Origin: Candidatus Viadribacter manganicus
GTDB taxonomy: Bacteria > Pseudomonadota > Alphaproteobacteria > Caulobacterales > Aquidulcibacteraceae
NCBI RefSeq assembly: GCF_001679665.1
Contig: NZ_CP013244.1
Location: forward strand, 3,655,001-3,719,000
Reading direction: 5' to 3'
Length of the DNA stretch: 64,000 nucleotides
In this document: one piece after another, positions 56,842-64,000 of the stretch
Layout of the letters: each line of letters begins with the position of its first letter
Numbering within the stretch: position 1 is the first letter of the stretch
Program-made: the position numbers and the translations under genes
Notes under the pieces: generated by a model
What the model saw: only the letters and a program-made list of their open reading frames with translations
What the model was told of the DNA's origin: nothing
Databases searched by the model: none

Positions 56842-58296
56842 TCAGGTGGCGAAGGTCATGATGAGCACGATCGCCGCTACGTTGAGGCCAAATCCGACCG
56901 TGAGCATTCGCTTCAATGTCAGTAGCCCGGATGAGTAGGCGATCGCATTCGGTGCGGTTGCAACTGGCAGCATGAAGGCGAAACTGGCGGCGAGGGCTAC
57001 CGGGAAAGCCAATTGTTGGAGCGGTGTGTCGGTCGCTGTGGCGACAGCGGCTACTACAGGCAGCATAGAGGTCAACGTCGCGACGTTGCTCGCCAGCTCT
57101 GACACCAAAATGGTGGTCACCACCAAAAGCGCCACGAGCGCGAAGGCGGTGAGGCCATCTAAGCCGCCAATCCACTGGCCGATCCAGGCTGCGAGGCCGG
57201 TCGCTTCCATCGCTGCAGCAAGTGCAAGGCCGCCGCCAAAGAGGATAGCAATGCCCCACGGAATGCGTTCGGCGGTCTTCCAATCGATCAGTTTTTCGCC
57301 GTTGCCGAGACCGGAAGGCACAAAGAACAAGAGCAGCGCGCCAAAAATCGCGACTCCAGTATCTGTGAGCGCGCCAAGCCCTGGGAGTTTGGCAAGCTCC
57401 GTGCGCGTCATCCAGGCAATCGCTACGAGAGCAAAGATGAGCCCGATGCGCATTTCAGGACGCGTCATCGGGCCAAGAGCTTTGAGGGCGTCCTTCACGA
57501 CAGCGCCAATGGCCTTAAAGCGCGCGTGGCCTTTCCCGAAGAGCGGCCAACACAAGAGCAGCCAAGCGACCGGCATCATGAGGAGCATGATTGGAATGGC
57601 CTTCGCCATCCAATCGGCGAACGCGATTGGCTCACCCGCGCGCTCGAAGAACGCTATCGCGATAAGGTTGGTGGGCGTGCCAACCGGCGTGCCGATGCCG
57701 CCGATTGTGGCGGCGTGAGCGACGCCGAGCGTGAGGGCGCCGCCTAGTGCGAGATCTGGCTTGGCGCCGCCTGACATGGCGCGCGCGGCGCCAATTGCGA
57801 TCGGCGCCAGCATAAGCGTGGTTGCAGTGTTGGAGATCCACATTGAGATCAGCATCGACGCCAGCATGAAGCCGCCGACGAGGGCGACAGGACGGCCCCC
57901 GGAGATGGACGCGATCGAGAGCGCGATGCGCTCGTGCAGTCGCCAGCGTTCGACGCACGCTGCGAGAATGAAACCGCCGATGAAGAGAAAGACGATTGGA
58001 TCTGCGTAGGGGGACGCCGCGTCTTTCATGCTGAGGGCGCCGATCAATGGCAGCGCCGCCAGCGGGATTAGAGCCGTCGCCGAAATCGGAATAGCCTCGG
58101 TGACCCACCAGATGACCATCAGGCCAGCAAGTGAGACGACTCGCCAAGCCTCGGGCGTCAGGCCGTCGGGGGGTGCCAGCATCTGGAGACCAACCGCCAG
58201 TGCGGGTCCCAAAATGAGGCCAATCCAGCGGCCAAGGCGGCCAAAACCGGTCTCTTCGCCGGCGATGTTCTCGTCGGTCATGCGTTTCCCCCGCAC
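56842..58296 (-). CDS. DASS/SLC13-family anion:sodium symporter
   Basis: 484 residues and about 11 helices. G-G-F-I-L-A-A-C-V-E-R, the first M-W-I-S-N-T-A-T-T-L-M-L substrate signature, and a second S-E-L-A-S-N-V-A-T in the C-terminal half match the dicarboxylate/sulfate DASS fold. Likely substrate is a C4-dicarboxylate; not certain. Confidence 0.9.
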   Translation of the reverse strand: MRGKRMTDENIAGEETGFGRLGRWIGLILGPALAVGLQMLAPPDGLTPEAWRVVSLAGLMVIWWVTEAIPISATALIPLAALPLIGALSMKDAASPYADPIVFLFIGGFILAACVERWRLHERIALSIASISGGRPVALVGGFMLASMLISMWISNTATTLMLAPIAIGAARAMSGGAKPDLALGGALTLGVAHAATIGGIGTPVGTPTNLIAIAFFERAGEPIAFADWMAKAIPIMLLMMPVAWLLLCWPLFGKGHARFKAIGAVVKDALKALGPMTRPEMRIGLIFALVAIAWMTRTELAKLPGLGALTDTGVAIFGALLLFFVPSGLGNGEKLIDWKTAERIPWGIAILFGGGLALAAAMEATGLAAWIGQWIGGLDGLTAFALVALLVVTTILVSELASNVATLTSMLPVVAAVATATDTPLQQLAFPVALAASFAFMLPVATAPNAIAYSSGLLTLKRMLTVGFGLNVAAIVLIMTFAT

Positions 58297-58440
58297 GCCG
58301 GATTTGACACCGGCTTTTCCGCCTCATACCTGAGCGCCTCGCCATTGGAAGCCCCAGTGGCGAAACGATAAGCGCAACAGACTGGCGCGCCGCGGCAAAT
58401 CTTGAAGAAGCAAACGCCGCTGCGCTAAGGTGTGTTCGTT

Positions 58441-58525
58441 GCCCCTGTGGTGGAATTGGTAGACGCGCCGGACTCAAAATCCGGTACCGCAAGGTGTGTC
58501 GGTTCGACTCCGACCGGGGGCACCA
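58441..58525 (+). tRNA. tRNA-Leu (anticodon CAA)
   Basis: 85 bases including encoded CCA. Acceptor GCCCCTG/CGGGGGC, anticodon arm CCGGA-CTCAAAA-TCCGG (anticodon CAA), a class II variable arm, T-loop TTCGACT, discriminator A. Confidence 0.96.
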
Positions 58526-58640
58526 TCTTTTGCTCGCACTTTAAGCGCGGATCGCGCGGTGAAACGTTCACCATCCGAAAGCATATTGCGACGCTCGCGC
58601 GCGATGACGTCATGGCCCAAACCGTGCTAGCGCCGGGGGC

Positions 58641-59228
58641 ATGTTGACTGGCCTTAAATCGAGAATGATGAACGCCGCCCGCTCGCCAAATGCGGAGCGC
58701 GCATTGTTCGTGGTGTCGTTCGCGGAAAGTTCGTTCTTTCCACTGCCGCCGGATTTGATGCTTGGCCCGATGGCGGCGGCGGAACCCTCGAAGTGGCTTC
58801 GTTACGCGCTTGTTTGCACGGTCGCTTCGGTGCTTGGCGGGTTGGCGGGCTATGCGATTGGGATGTTCCTGATGGATCAGGTCGGGCGCTACATTCTCGA
58901 CTTCTTCGGCTATTCCGGCGGCCGCGAGATGGAGCTCCGCGCATTTTACGATCAATACGGCGCTTGGTTCATCTTCCTGAAGGGCCTAACGCCGATCCCG
59001 TACAAGCTGGTGACCATCCTGTCGGGAGCGCTGCATTTCTCAATCCCGATCTTCATCTTGGCTTCGACACTCACACGCGGGCTGCGCTTTGCGCTGGTGG
59101 CTTGGATTTTTCAGAAGTTCGGGCCGCAGATTGCCCCAGTTATGGAAAAGCGAATGGGCCTGGTGCTGATCGTGGTCGCCGTGGTGCTCGTCGCGGCGGT
59201 TTTGGCGCTCAAGTACATCCCCCACTAA
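58641..59228 (+). CDS. DedA/SNARE-associated (YqaA-like) membrane protein
   Basis: 195 residues. The start could be as late as 58665. E-S-S-F-F-P-L-P-P-D, then G-G-L-A-G-Y-A-I-G and F-L-K-G-L-T-P-I-P-Y-K-L-V-T-I are the conserved membrane-embedded motifs of the YqaA/DedA group (VTT domain). About five helices. Members act in lipid or proton homeostasis. Confidence 0.9.
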   Translation: MLTGLKSRMMNAARSPNAERALFVVSFAESSFFPLPPDLMLGPMAAAEPSKWLRYALVCTVASVLGGLAGYAIGMFLMDQVGRYILDFFGYSGGREMELRAFYDQYGAWFIFLKGLTPIPYKLVTILSGALHFSIPIFILASTLTRGLRFALVAWIFQKFGPQIAPVMEKRMGLVLIVVAVVLVAAVLALKYIPH

Positions 59229-59280
59229 ACGCGGCGGCGCGCCGCAGACTATGGCCGCAATTTCAGGCTAGGATCACGCC

Positions 59281-59775
59281 ATGATCTTGCGGTTGCGCCC
59301 AATTTGGCCCGTCCTGACACTGTTCGTTTCCAGCGCCATGCTGGCGGCGGCGCACTTCTACTTTCAGGCGTATTTGGCTCTGCAGCCATGTCAGCTCTGT
59401 CTGAAACAGCGCGAATGGCATTGGGGCGTGCTCGCCGTTTCCGCGCTCGTTTTTGTCGTGACGCGGTTCAAACCGGCGTGGCTGAATTGGGGGATCGTTC
59501 TTATCGGCCTCGTGCTTTTGGGCAGCGCGGGGATGGGCGGTTACCACGTTGCCGTCGAGCAGCACTTGGTCGTCGCGCAGTGCGATGTCGGCGCTACAGT
59601 GAACGCCGCCGATTTGAGTTTGGACAATCTCGCAGAAGACTTACGCCCGCCGCGCTGCGATGAGATCGTGTGGTCGTTGTTCGGCATATCAATGGCCGGT
59701 TACAATGCGCTTATCTCGTTGGCGCTGGCGCTTGCTAGCTTCTACGTCGCGCTCACTGGAAGGCGCTCTCAATGA
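59281..59775 (+). CDS. dsbB: disulfide bond formation protein DsbB
   Basis: 164 residues and four helices. The first periplasmic loop carries C-Q-L-C (residues ~39-42) following Q-P; the second loop has cysteines in V-A-Q-C-D and R-P-P-R-C-D-E. DsbB reoxidises DsbA and passes electrons to ubiquinone, fitting the adjacent coq7. Overlaps coq7 by four bases. Confidence 0.93.
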   Translation: MILRLRPIWPVLTLFVSSAMLAAAHFYFQAYLALQPCQLCLKQREWHWGVLAVSALVFVVTRFKPAWLNWGIVLIGLVLLGSAGMGGYHVAVEQHLVVAQCDVGATVNAADLSLDNLAEDLRPPRCDEIVWSLFGISMAGYNALISLALALASFYVALTGRRSQ

Positions 59776-60332
59776 GCCGCTCACACCCGCCAATGCCCGG
59801 TGAAAACGTCGCGAAGCGACGTCTCGAAGAAATGATCCGTGTTGATCACGCCGGCGAATATGGCGCCGTGCAAATTTATCGGGGCCAGCGCGCGGTGTTC
59901 GGGCGTATCGAGGGCAAGTCCCTTGCAGCACGTTTGATCGGAGAAATGGAAGCGGGCGAGCAGGAGCATCTGAAGACGTTCGATCGTTTGATCGCGGAGC
60001 GCGGCGTACGACCCACACTGATGGCGCCGGTTTGGCGTGTGGCGGGCTTCGGGCTCGGCGCGGTTACAGCTCTGTTGGGCGAACAGGCCGCGCACGCTTG
60101 CACTGAAGCCGTAGAGGAAGTGATCGAAGAGCATTACGGCCGTCAGGGTGAAGAACTCGATGGCGTGGATACAGAGCTCAAGTACGTGGTCGACAAATTC
60201 CGCGCCGAAGAAATCGCCCACAAGGAAACGGCCATTGATCAAGGTGCGCGACAAGCGCCGGGCTATCCTGTGCTCTCGGCGGTTATCAAATTCGGCTGCC
60301 GCGCCGCGATCCGAATTTCGGAAAAAATATGA
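59772..60332 (+). CDS. coq7: demethoxyubiquinone hydroxylase
   Basis: 186 residues. The di-iron carboxylate motifs are seen: R-V-D-H-A-G-E-Y-G-A (first E), E-x-x-E-Q-E-H-L (E-x-x-H), and later E-A-V-E-E-V-I-E-E-H-Y and E-E-I-A-H. It hydroxylates the ring in ubiquinone synthesis. Overlaps its upstream and downstream neighbours by four bases each. Confidence 0.96.
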   Translation: MSRSHPPMPGENVAKRRLEEMIRVDHAGEYGAVQIYRGQRAVFGRIEGKSLAARLIGEMEAGEQEHLKTFDRLIAERGVRPTLMAPVWRVAGFGLGAVTALLGEQAAHACTEAVEEVIEEHYGRQGEELDGVDTELKYVVDKFRAEEIAHKETAIDQGARQAPGYPVLSAVIKFGCRAAIRISEKI

Positions 60333-60937
60333 ACCTCACGGTTCGCGCTCTACGAGCGGGTGAGCTAGATGCTTGCGCCGCCGTGCTCACCGACGCTTTT
60401 GTCGATGAGGCGGGGCTGAATTATTGGCTCCGCCAGGACGCGGGCCGCGAGCGTGCGCGTCGTAAATTCTTCGATGCTGTGGTGCGCGAGATGCTTCACC
60501 CATGTCGCGATATCACGGTGGCCGAGGCCGATGGGGCCATCGCGGGGGCGGCGATTTGGCTTGGGCCGGGCCTTAAAGGCTTCGACTTTCCCTGGTGGCG
60601 CGAGCTTTTCTATACGCCGCTTTTCTTATCCATCGCAGGCGCAGCGGGACTGAAACGCGCGCAGGAATTGGGTGCGCGCCTGACGGCATGCCATCCGGCT
60701 GCGCCTCATGCGCATCTGCAGTTTCTTGGTGTGTCGGGCAGCGCGCAGGGGCGCGGCGTCGGCTCGGAGTTGTTGAAGAGCACACTCGCTCCGCTGGATC
60801 GCAGCGGGACAGTTGCTTACCTCGAAGCTTCGACCGAGCGGAACGTGTCGCTGTATGCGAGACACGGCTTTGAAGTGACGAACGAGTTCGATCTTCCGGG
60901 TCTGCACTTTTGGTGCATGACGCGGATGGCGCGCTAA
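60329..60937 (+). CDS. GNAT-family N-acetyltransferase
   Basis: 202 residues. The acetyl-CoA loop G-S-A-Q-G-R-G-V-G-S-E-L-L and the strand H-L-Q-F-L-G-V, plus a late Y-A-R-H-G-F-E-V, fit the GNAT fold with a longer N-terminal half (G-A-A-I-W-L). Substrate unknown. Its stop overlaps the convergent methyltransferase by four bases. Confidence 0.88.
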   Translation: MNLTVRALRAGELDACAAVLTDAFVDEAGLNYWLRQDAGRERARRKFFDAVVREMLHPCRDITVAEADGAIAGAAIWLGPGLKGFDFPWWRELFYTPLFLSIAGAAGLKRAQELGARLTACHPAAPHAHLQFLGVSGSAQGRGVGSELLKSTLAPLDRSGTVAYLEASTERNVSLYARHGFEVTNEFDLPGLHFWCMTRMAR

Positions 60938-61818
60938 GTATCGCTTGGTTTTTCCCCTGCCGATTGCTCCTTCGTATTCAGCGCGTCGGCGAGGCGTGTT
61001 TTTGCACTTCCAGGTCGCAGCGGCTTCTGCTGGCTCTCGTGCGGCGACCAACCGGTCGCCGTCAGAATCTCGAATGTCGCGAGGACTCGCTTATTCTCGT
61101 CCGCATATCGTGTGTGATAAACTTCAAAGGCGCGGGCGAGAATACGGCGGCTCAGATTGGTTGGATTGCGTTCGCGTAGAGCTGAGGTTTCGCCCATTGC
61201 GCGCAGATCCGACAGCAAGCGCATCGGTTCAGCATAGCGCACCGCAACGACATCGCGATCGGCCGCGGGAAGCGCAAAGCCAGCGCGCTGGAGCAAGCCG
61301 GCAATGTCTTGCAGGTCGGCAAATGGCGAGACGCGTGGGCCCGCGCCGCCCAGAAGTTCAAACTCGGCCTCGATCAGTGAAAGACGAAGCTCCGTCAAAG
61401 TCTCGCCACCGAAGAGCGAGGCGAGCAGCAGACCGTCAGGCCGCAACGCCAAGCGAAGTTGGATAAGCGCGCCTGGAAGATCATTGATCCAATGGAGGGC
61501 TAGGGGCGAAACAATGAGGTCGAAGGCGCCGGGGGCGAACGGCAAGAATTCTGGGTCCACGAGGTCGAGGTCGGCCTCGAAGATGCTCGCGACGCGGGCG
61601 GAAAGCTCAGGTCGGGCGCGAACCTCTTCGGAGAAGAGTCCATAGCCTCCAAGCGCCAGAACGCGCTCGAACGGCCTGGGGATGACCTCCAAACGATCGG
61701 CCAAGTCCGCACAGACGCGCTCATGAAGAAAAGACGCGTCGCGAAAGGAAGCGCGTGCGCGCCGCTTGCGCTGACGCACAAGCCGTGGCTCGAATGGACC
61801 CAGGGTGGGGTGGCTCAT
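60934..61818 (-). CDS. SAM-dependent methyltransferase (NDUFAF5/BioC-like)
   Basis: 294 residues. The Rossmann motif is degenerate: V-L-A-L-G-G-Y-G-L in place of motif I, then D-L-V-D-P-E-F and F-D-L-I-V-S-P-L-A-L-H-W-I-N-D-L-P-G-A-L, a clear match to the NDUFAF5/BioC-like group. The C-terminus is Lys/Ala-rich. In Alphaproteobacteria this gene lies divergent to comF, as here. Confidence 0.9.
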   Translation of the reverse strand: MSHPTLGPFEPRLVRQRKRRARASFRDASFLHERVCADLADRLEVIPRPFERVLALGGYGLFSEEVRARPELSARVASIFEADLDLVDPEFLPFAPGAFDLIVSPLALHWINDLPGALIQLRLALRPDGLLLASLFGGETLTELRLSLIEAEFELLGGAGPRVSPFADLQDIAGLLQRAGFALPAADRDVVAVRYAEPMRLLSDLRAMGETSALRERNPTNLSRRILARAFEVYHTRYADENKRVLATFEILTATGWSPHESQQKPLRPGSAKTRLADALNTKEQSAGEKPSDT

Positions 61819-61943
61819 GACGACATCCTATCGCGTGACAGGAGCGTTTCGGAAACGCGGCGTGATTTCTCGCCTCTCGGACCTCGCATTACCACCGCGT
61901 TCTTGCTTTCGGACTCTATTGTCGACCGGCTGGCGTGATCTAG

Positions 61944-62577
61944 GCCGCGCTTTGGGGTGAGCTGAATTTCCTCACCGAACTTCAATGTTCCTGCTGCGGC
62001 TTCCCGTTCCCCGACGGGGGGCAATCTTGGTGACCTGTGCGGCGCGTGCGCCGGTCGCAAACCGCCCTACGACAGCGCCCGAGCAGCCCTTGCCTACGAT
62101 GATCACACGCGCCGGATGATCCTTGATTTGAAGCGCGCTGGGCGTCGCGATGGCTTGCCGGTCTTTGCCAAGTGGATGTCGGCCGCCGCCTCTGAGGCGC
62201 TCGAACGAGCAGATTTGGCAGCGCCGGCGCCGATGCATTGGACGCGTTTGGCGATGCGCAGCTTTAATCAGGCGGCTTGGCTGGCGCAGGCTGTCGCCCG
62301 GGCAGGCGGTAAGCCTTGGAAGCCCGGAGCATTTTGAAGGGTCAAGCGCTGTAAGAGCCAAGCGGGGTTGTCGGCCTTGGAACGACGCAGGAACCGCGGC
62401 GGCGCCATCAAGGCGTCGGGGCGGTATGACGGCAAAACGATCCTCGTTGTGGACGACGTTTTCACCACCGGAGCGACTTTAGAGGCGTGCGCCCGTGCAT
62501 TACGTAAAGCTGGGGCTGCAGAAGTGCATGCAGTGACCCTAGCGCGCGTTGTCAGGCCGATTGATATTTCTACCTGA
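61944..62577 (+). pseudogene. comF: comF pseudogene (double lesion)
   Basis: A ComF phosphoribosyltransferase-like gene is recognisable. The Cys-rich start (C-S-C-C-G-F-P-F-P-D-G) is in frame 3, then the frame shifts at a run of six G (62016-62021) and continues as G-D-L-C-G-A-C-A-G-R with C-x-x-C, P-P-Y-D-S-A-R-A-A-L-A-Y-D-D and R-L-A-M-R-S-F-N-Q-A. A TGA at 62335-62337 then interrupts it, and the same frame resumes with [11 protein letters not shown], the PRPP-binding site. No start codon is found in the first frame after the TAG at 61941. The gene is non-functional or badly read. Confidence 0.8.
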
Positions 62578-62593
62578 CACGCTTGAGTCGGAC

Positions 62594-62851
62594 ATGGCCC
62601 CGGTAACGATCTACACCCGCTCCTTCTGCCCATACTGCACGCGAGCCGTCGCGTTGCTGCAGCGCAAGGGAGTTGAGGTGAAGGAGATCGACGCAACCGG
62701 ATGCCCGCAGACGCGGCAAGAAATGATCCAGCGGTCGGGCCGCTGGACGTTCCCGCAAATCTTTGTCGGCGACACGCACGTTGGCGGTTGCGATGACCTT
62801 CATGCGCTTGAGCAACGCGGTGCGCTCGACCCATTGTTGGCGGGCGCCTGA
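62594..62851 (+). CDS. grxC: glutaredoxin 3
   Basis: 85 residues from ATG 62594. Active site C-P-Y-C (T-R-S-F-C-P-Y-C-T-R-A), then W-T-F-P-Q-I-F and G-G-C-D-D-L are GrxC motifs. It uses glutathione, made by GshB in the same region. Shares one base with the next start (TGATG). Confidence 0.95.
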   Translation: MAPVTIYTRSFCPYCTRAVALLQRKGVEVKEIDATGCPQTRQEMIQRSGRWTFPQIFVGDTHVGGCDDLHALEQRGALDPLLAGA

Positions 62852-63678
62852 TGCGAAAGTTGCGGGTAGCGGCGGTTCAGCTGCGTTCTGGCATTGATCC
62901 GGCCGTCAATCGCGCAGCGGCTATGCCGCTCTTGCGCGAAGCGGCGTCGGCGGGTGCGCGCTTTATAGCGACACCCGAGTGCACGATGGTGCTTGATCGC
63001 GACAAGTCGCGCATGCTGAAGACCATTGGCTCGGCGCAGATCGAAAGCGAACTCAAGGCGTGGGGCTCCATAGCGCAAGAGCTCGGCGTTTGGCTGTTGC
63101 TGGGATCCGGTTCGATCGACGCTGGAAACGGGAAGGTCTTCAACCGTTCATTCGTGTTTGAGCCAAGCGGAAAGGTTGCGGCCAAGTACGACAAGATCAA
63201 CCTGTTCGATGTCACGTTGGGCGGGGGTGAGACCTATCGCGAGAGTGATACGTTCGAAGGCGGTTCGCAGGCCGTGGTGATTGCCGGCCCTATGGATGCG
63301 AAGATTGGCCTGACGATCTGCTATGATGTGCGCTTCGCGCCGCTCTACAGTGCGTTGGCGCGGGGCGGCGCCGAGATCATCACCGCGCCGGCGGCATTCA
63401 CGGTGCCAACGGGGCAAGCGCATTGGGAAACGTTACTCCGCGCGCGCGCCATCGAAACCCATTGCTACGTGATTGCCCCAGCACAAGGCGGCAAGCACGA
63501 AGACGGCCGCTCTACCTACGGCCACTCGTTGATCATTGATCCCTGGGGCAAAGTGCTGGCGCACCTCGATCATGACGAGCCTGGTTACATTGTCGCGGAT
63601 CTGGATTTAGATGCCGTTTCATCCGCGCGTGAGAAAATCCCCGCGTGGCAAGGCGGACGCAGTTTTACCGGCCCATGA
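62851..63678 (+). CDS. carbon-nitrogen hydrolase (nitrilase superfamily)
   Basis: 275 residues. Catalytic triad residues are seen: Glu in A-T-P-E-C, Lys in A-A-K-Y-D-K-I-N-L-F-D, and Cys in G-L-T-I-C-Y-D-V-R-F. This is the Nit1/Nit2-like omega-amidase or deaminated-glutathione amidase type. The gene lies next to grxC and near gshB, consistent with glutathione repair (inference). Confidence 0.92.
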   Translation: MRKLRVAAVQLRSGIDPAVNRAAAMPLLREAASAGARFIATPECTMVLDRDKSRMLKTIGSAQIESELKAWGSIAQELGVWLLLGSGSIDAGNGKVFNRSFVFEPSGKVAAKYDKINLFDVTLGGGETYRESDTFEGGSQAVVIAGPMDAKIGLTICYDVRFAPLYSALARGGAEIITAPAAFTVPTGQAHWETLLRARAIETHCYVIAPAQGGKHEDGRSTYGHSLIIDPWGKVLAHLDHDEPGYIVADLDLDAVSSAREKIPAWQGGRSFTGP

Positions 63679-64000
63679 TCAAGTACGATCTTCGTTGTGA
63701 TAATGGCGATGAGTTTGAAGCCTGGTTCGGCTCGATCTCAGACTACGACAAGCAGGCTGAGGCCGGCTTGGTCGAATGCCCGCATTGTGGCTCAAAACAT
63801 GTAGAAAAGGCGCCGATGGCGCCTGCGGTGCAAACGGCGCGGAAGAAATCCGAACGTAGCGAGCGCGCTGTTGCCATGGCGATGGCGGCGAAGGTGCGCG
63901 AGCACATCAAGGACAATTTCGACTATGTCGGCGACAAGTTCGCAGACGAGGCCCGCAAGATGCACTCAGGCGAAAGTGAAGAGCGCGCCATTTGGGGTGA
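63675..64000 (+). CDS. DUF1178-family protein, cut by window end
   Basis: ATG 63675 overlaps the previous stop (ATGA) and the frame is open to the window end (108 codons seen). M-I-K-Y-D-L-R-C-D-N-G-D-E-F-E-A-W-F, V-E-C-P-H-C-G-S-K-H-V-E-K-A-P-M-A-P-A-V and V-G-D-K-F-A-D-E-A-R-K-M-H match DUF1178, a zinc-ribbon-type protein of unknown function. Confidence 0.9.
   Translation, partial: MIKYDLRCDNGDEFEAWFGSISDYDKQAEAGLVECPHCGSKHVEKAPMAPAVQTARKKSERSERAVAMAMAAKVREHIKDNFDYVGDKFADEARKMHSGESEERAIWG

Noticed and set aside
47559..62337. Stop-codon recoding as a common explanation for the DUF992 TAG and comF TGA
   Set aside because: Two different stop codons are involved, both are used normally as terminators by other genes here, and comF also has a frameshift. 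No selenocysteine or pyrrolysine context is visible.

Overview
The window is a GC-rich alphaproteobacterial chromosome segment, most likely from the Hyphomonadaceae/Caulobacterales side of the class. This is inferred from the lipoprotein of the CC0125/CC1285 type, Coq7, an ATP12-type F1-ATPase assembly chaperone, the methyltransferase-comF-grxC-nitrilase-DUF1178 gene order, and the r-protein gene order. No species can be named from sequence alone.

Layout. 1-6.6 kb: an accessory-looking block ending beside a tRNA-Thr gene. It holds a WD40 protein cut by the window edge, a ThsB/MTH538-type TIR protein, two related secreted proteins, a trypsin-like lipoprotein protease and a membrane protein. 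7-15.3 kb: a tandem-domain N-acetylmuramidase, metG (its start codon lies inside a perfect hairpin), a GNAT enzyme, rlmB, tRNA-Tyr and tRNA-Gly, a lipoprotein, and a BtuB-like TonB receptor behind a cobalamin riboswitch. 15.7-33.8 kb: the translation superlocus, with tuf, an interposed GIN-domain protein, then rpsJ to rplO, secY, adk, a divergent FMN-reductase/HxlR pair, rpsM, rpsK, rpoA, rplQ and a terminator. 33.8-47.1 kb: a VOC/ArsR/SRPBCC cassette, HtrA-type protease, rarA, two RluA-type pseudouridine synthases, crcB, a cluster of TPR proteins (two with a C-terminal 2OG-Fe(II) oxygenase domain) around an ATP12 chaperone, and pccB. 47.1-52.5 kb: a DUF992 gene broken by an in-frame TAG, a small lipoprotein, a cupin, bpt, a 73-residue protein, msrB, and a two-gene unit made of a TIR-ParA fusion and a small basic protein. 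52.5-64 kb: a DUF4010/MgtC-like membrane protein, class II DAHP synthase, gshB, folE, a DASS transporter, tRNA-Leu, a DedA-like protein, dsbB, coq7, GNAT, a methyltransferase, a comF pseudogene, grxC, a nitrilase-family hydrolase and the start of a DUF1178 gene.

Most of the window is conserved housekeeping in tightly packed, often stop/start-overlapping operons. The best candidates for undescribed biology are the TIR-ParA fusion with its translationally coupled basic partner (50752-52430) and the TIR/WD40 pair at the left edge. Smaller points of interest are the hairpin over the metG start, the Gly/Arg-rich extensions on S5 and S3 (both near the mRNA entry site), the paired TPR-oxygenases, and two decayed genes.
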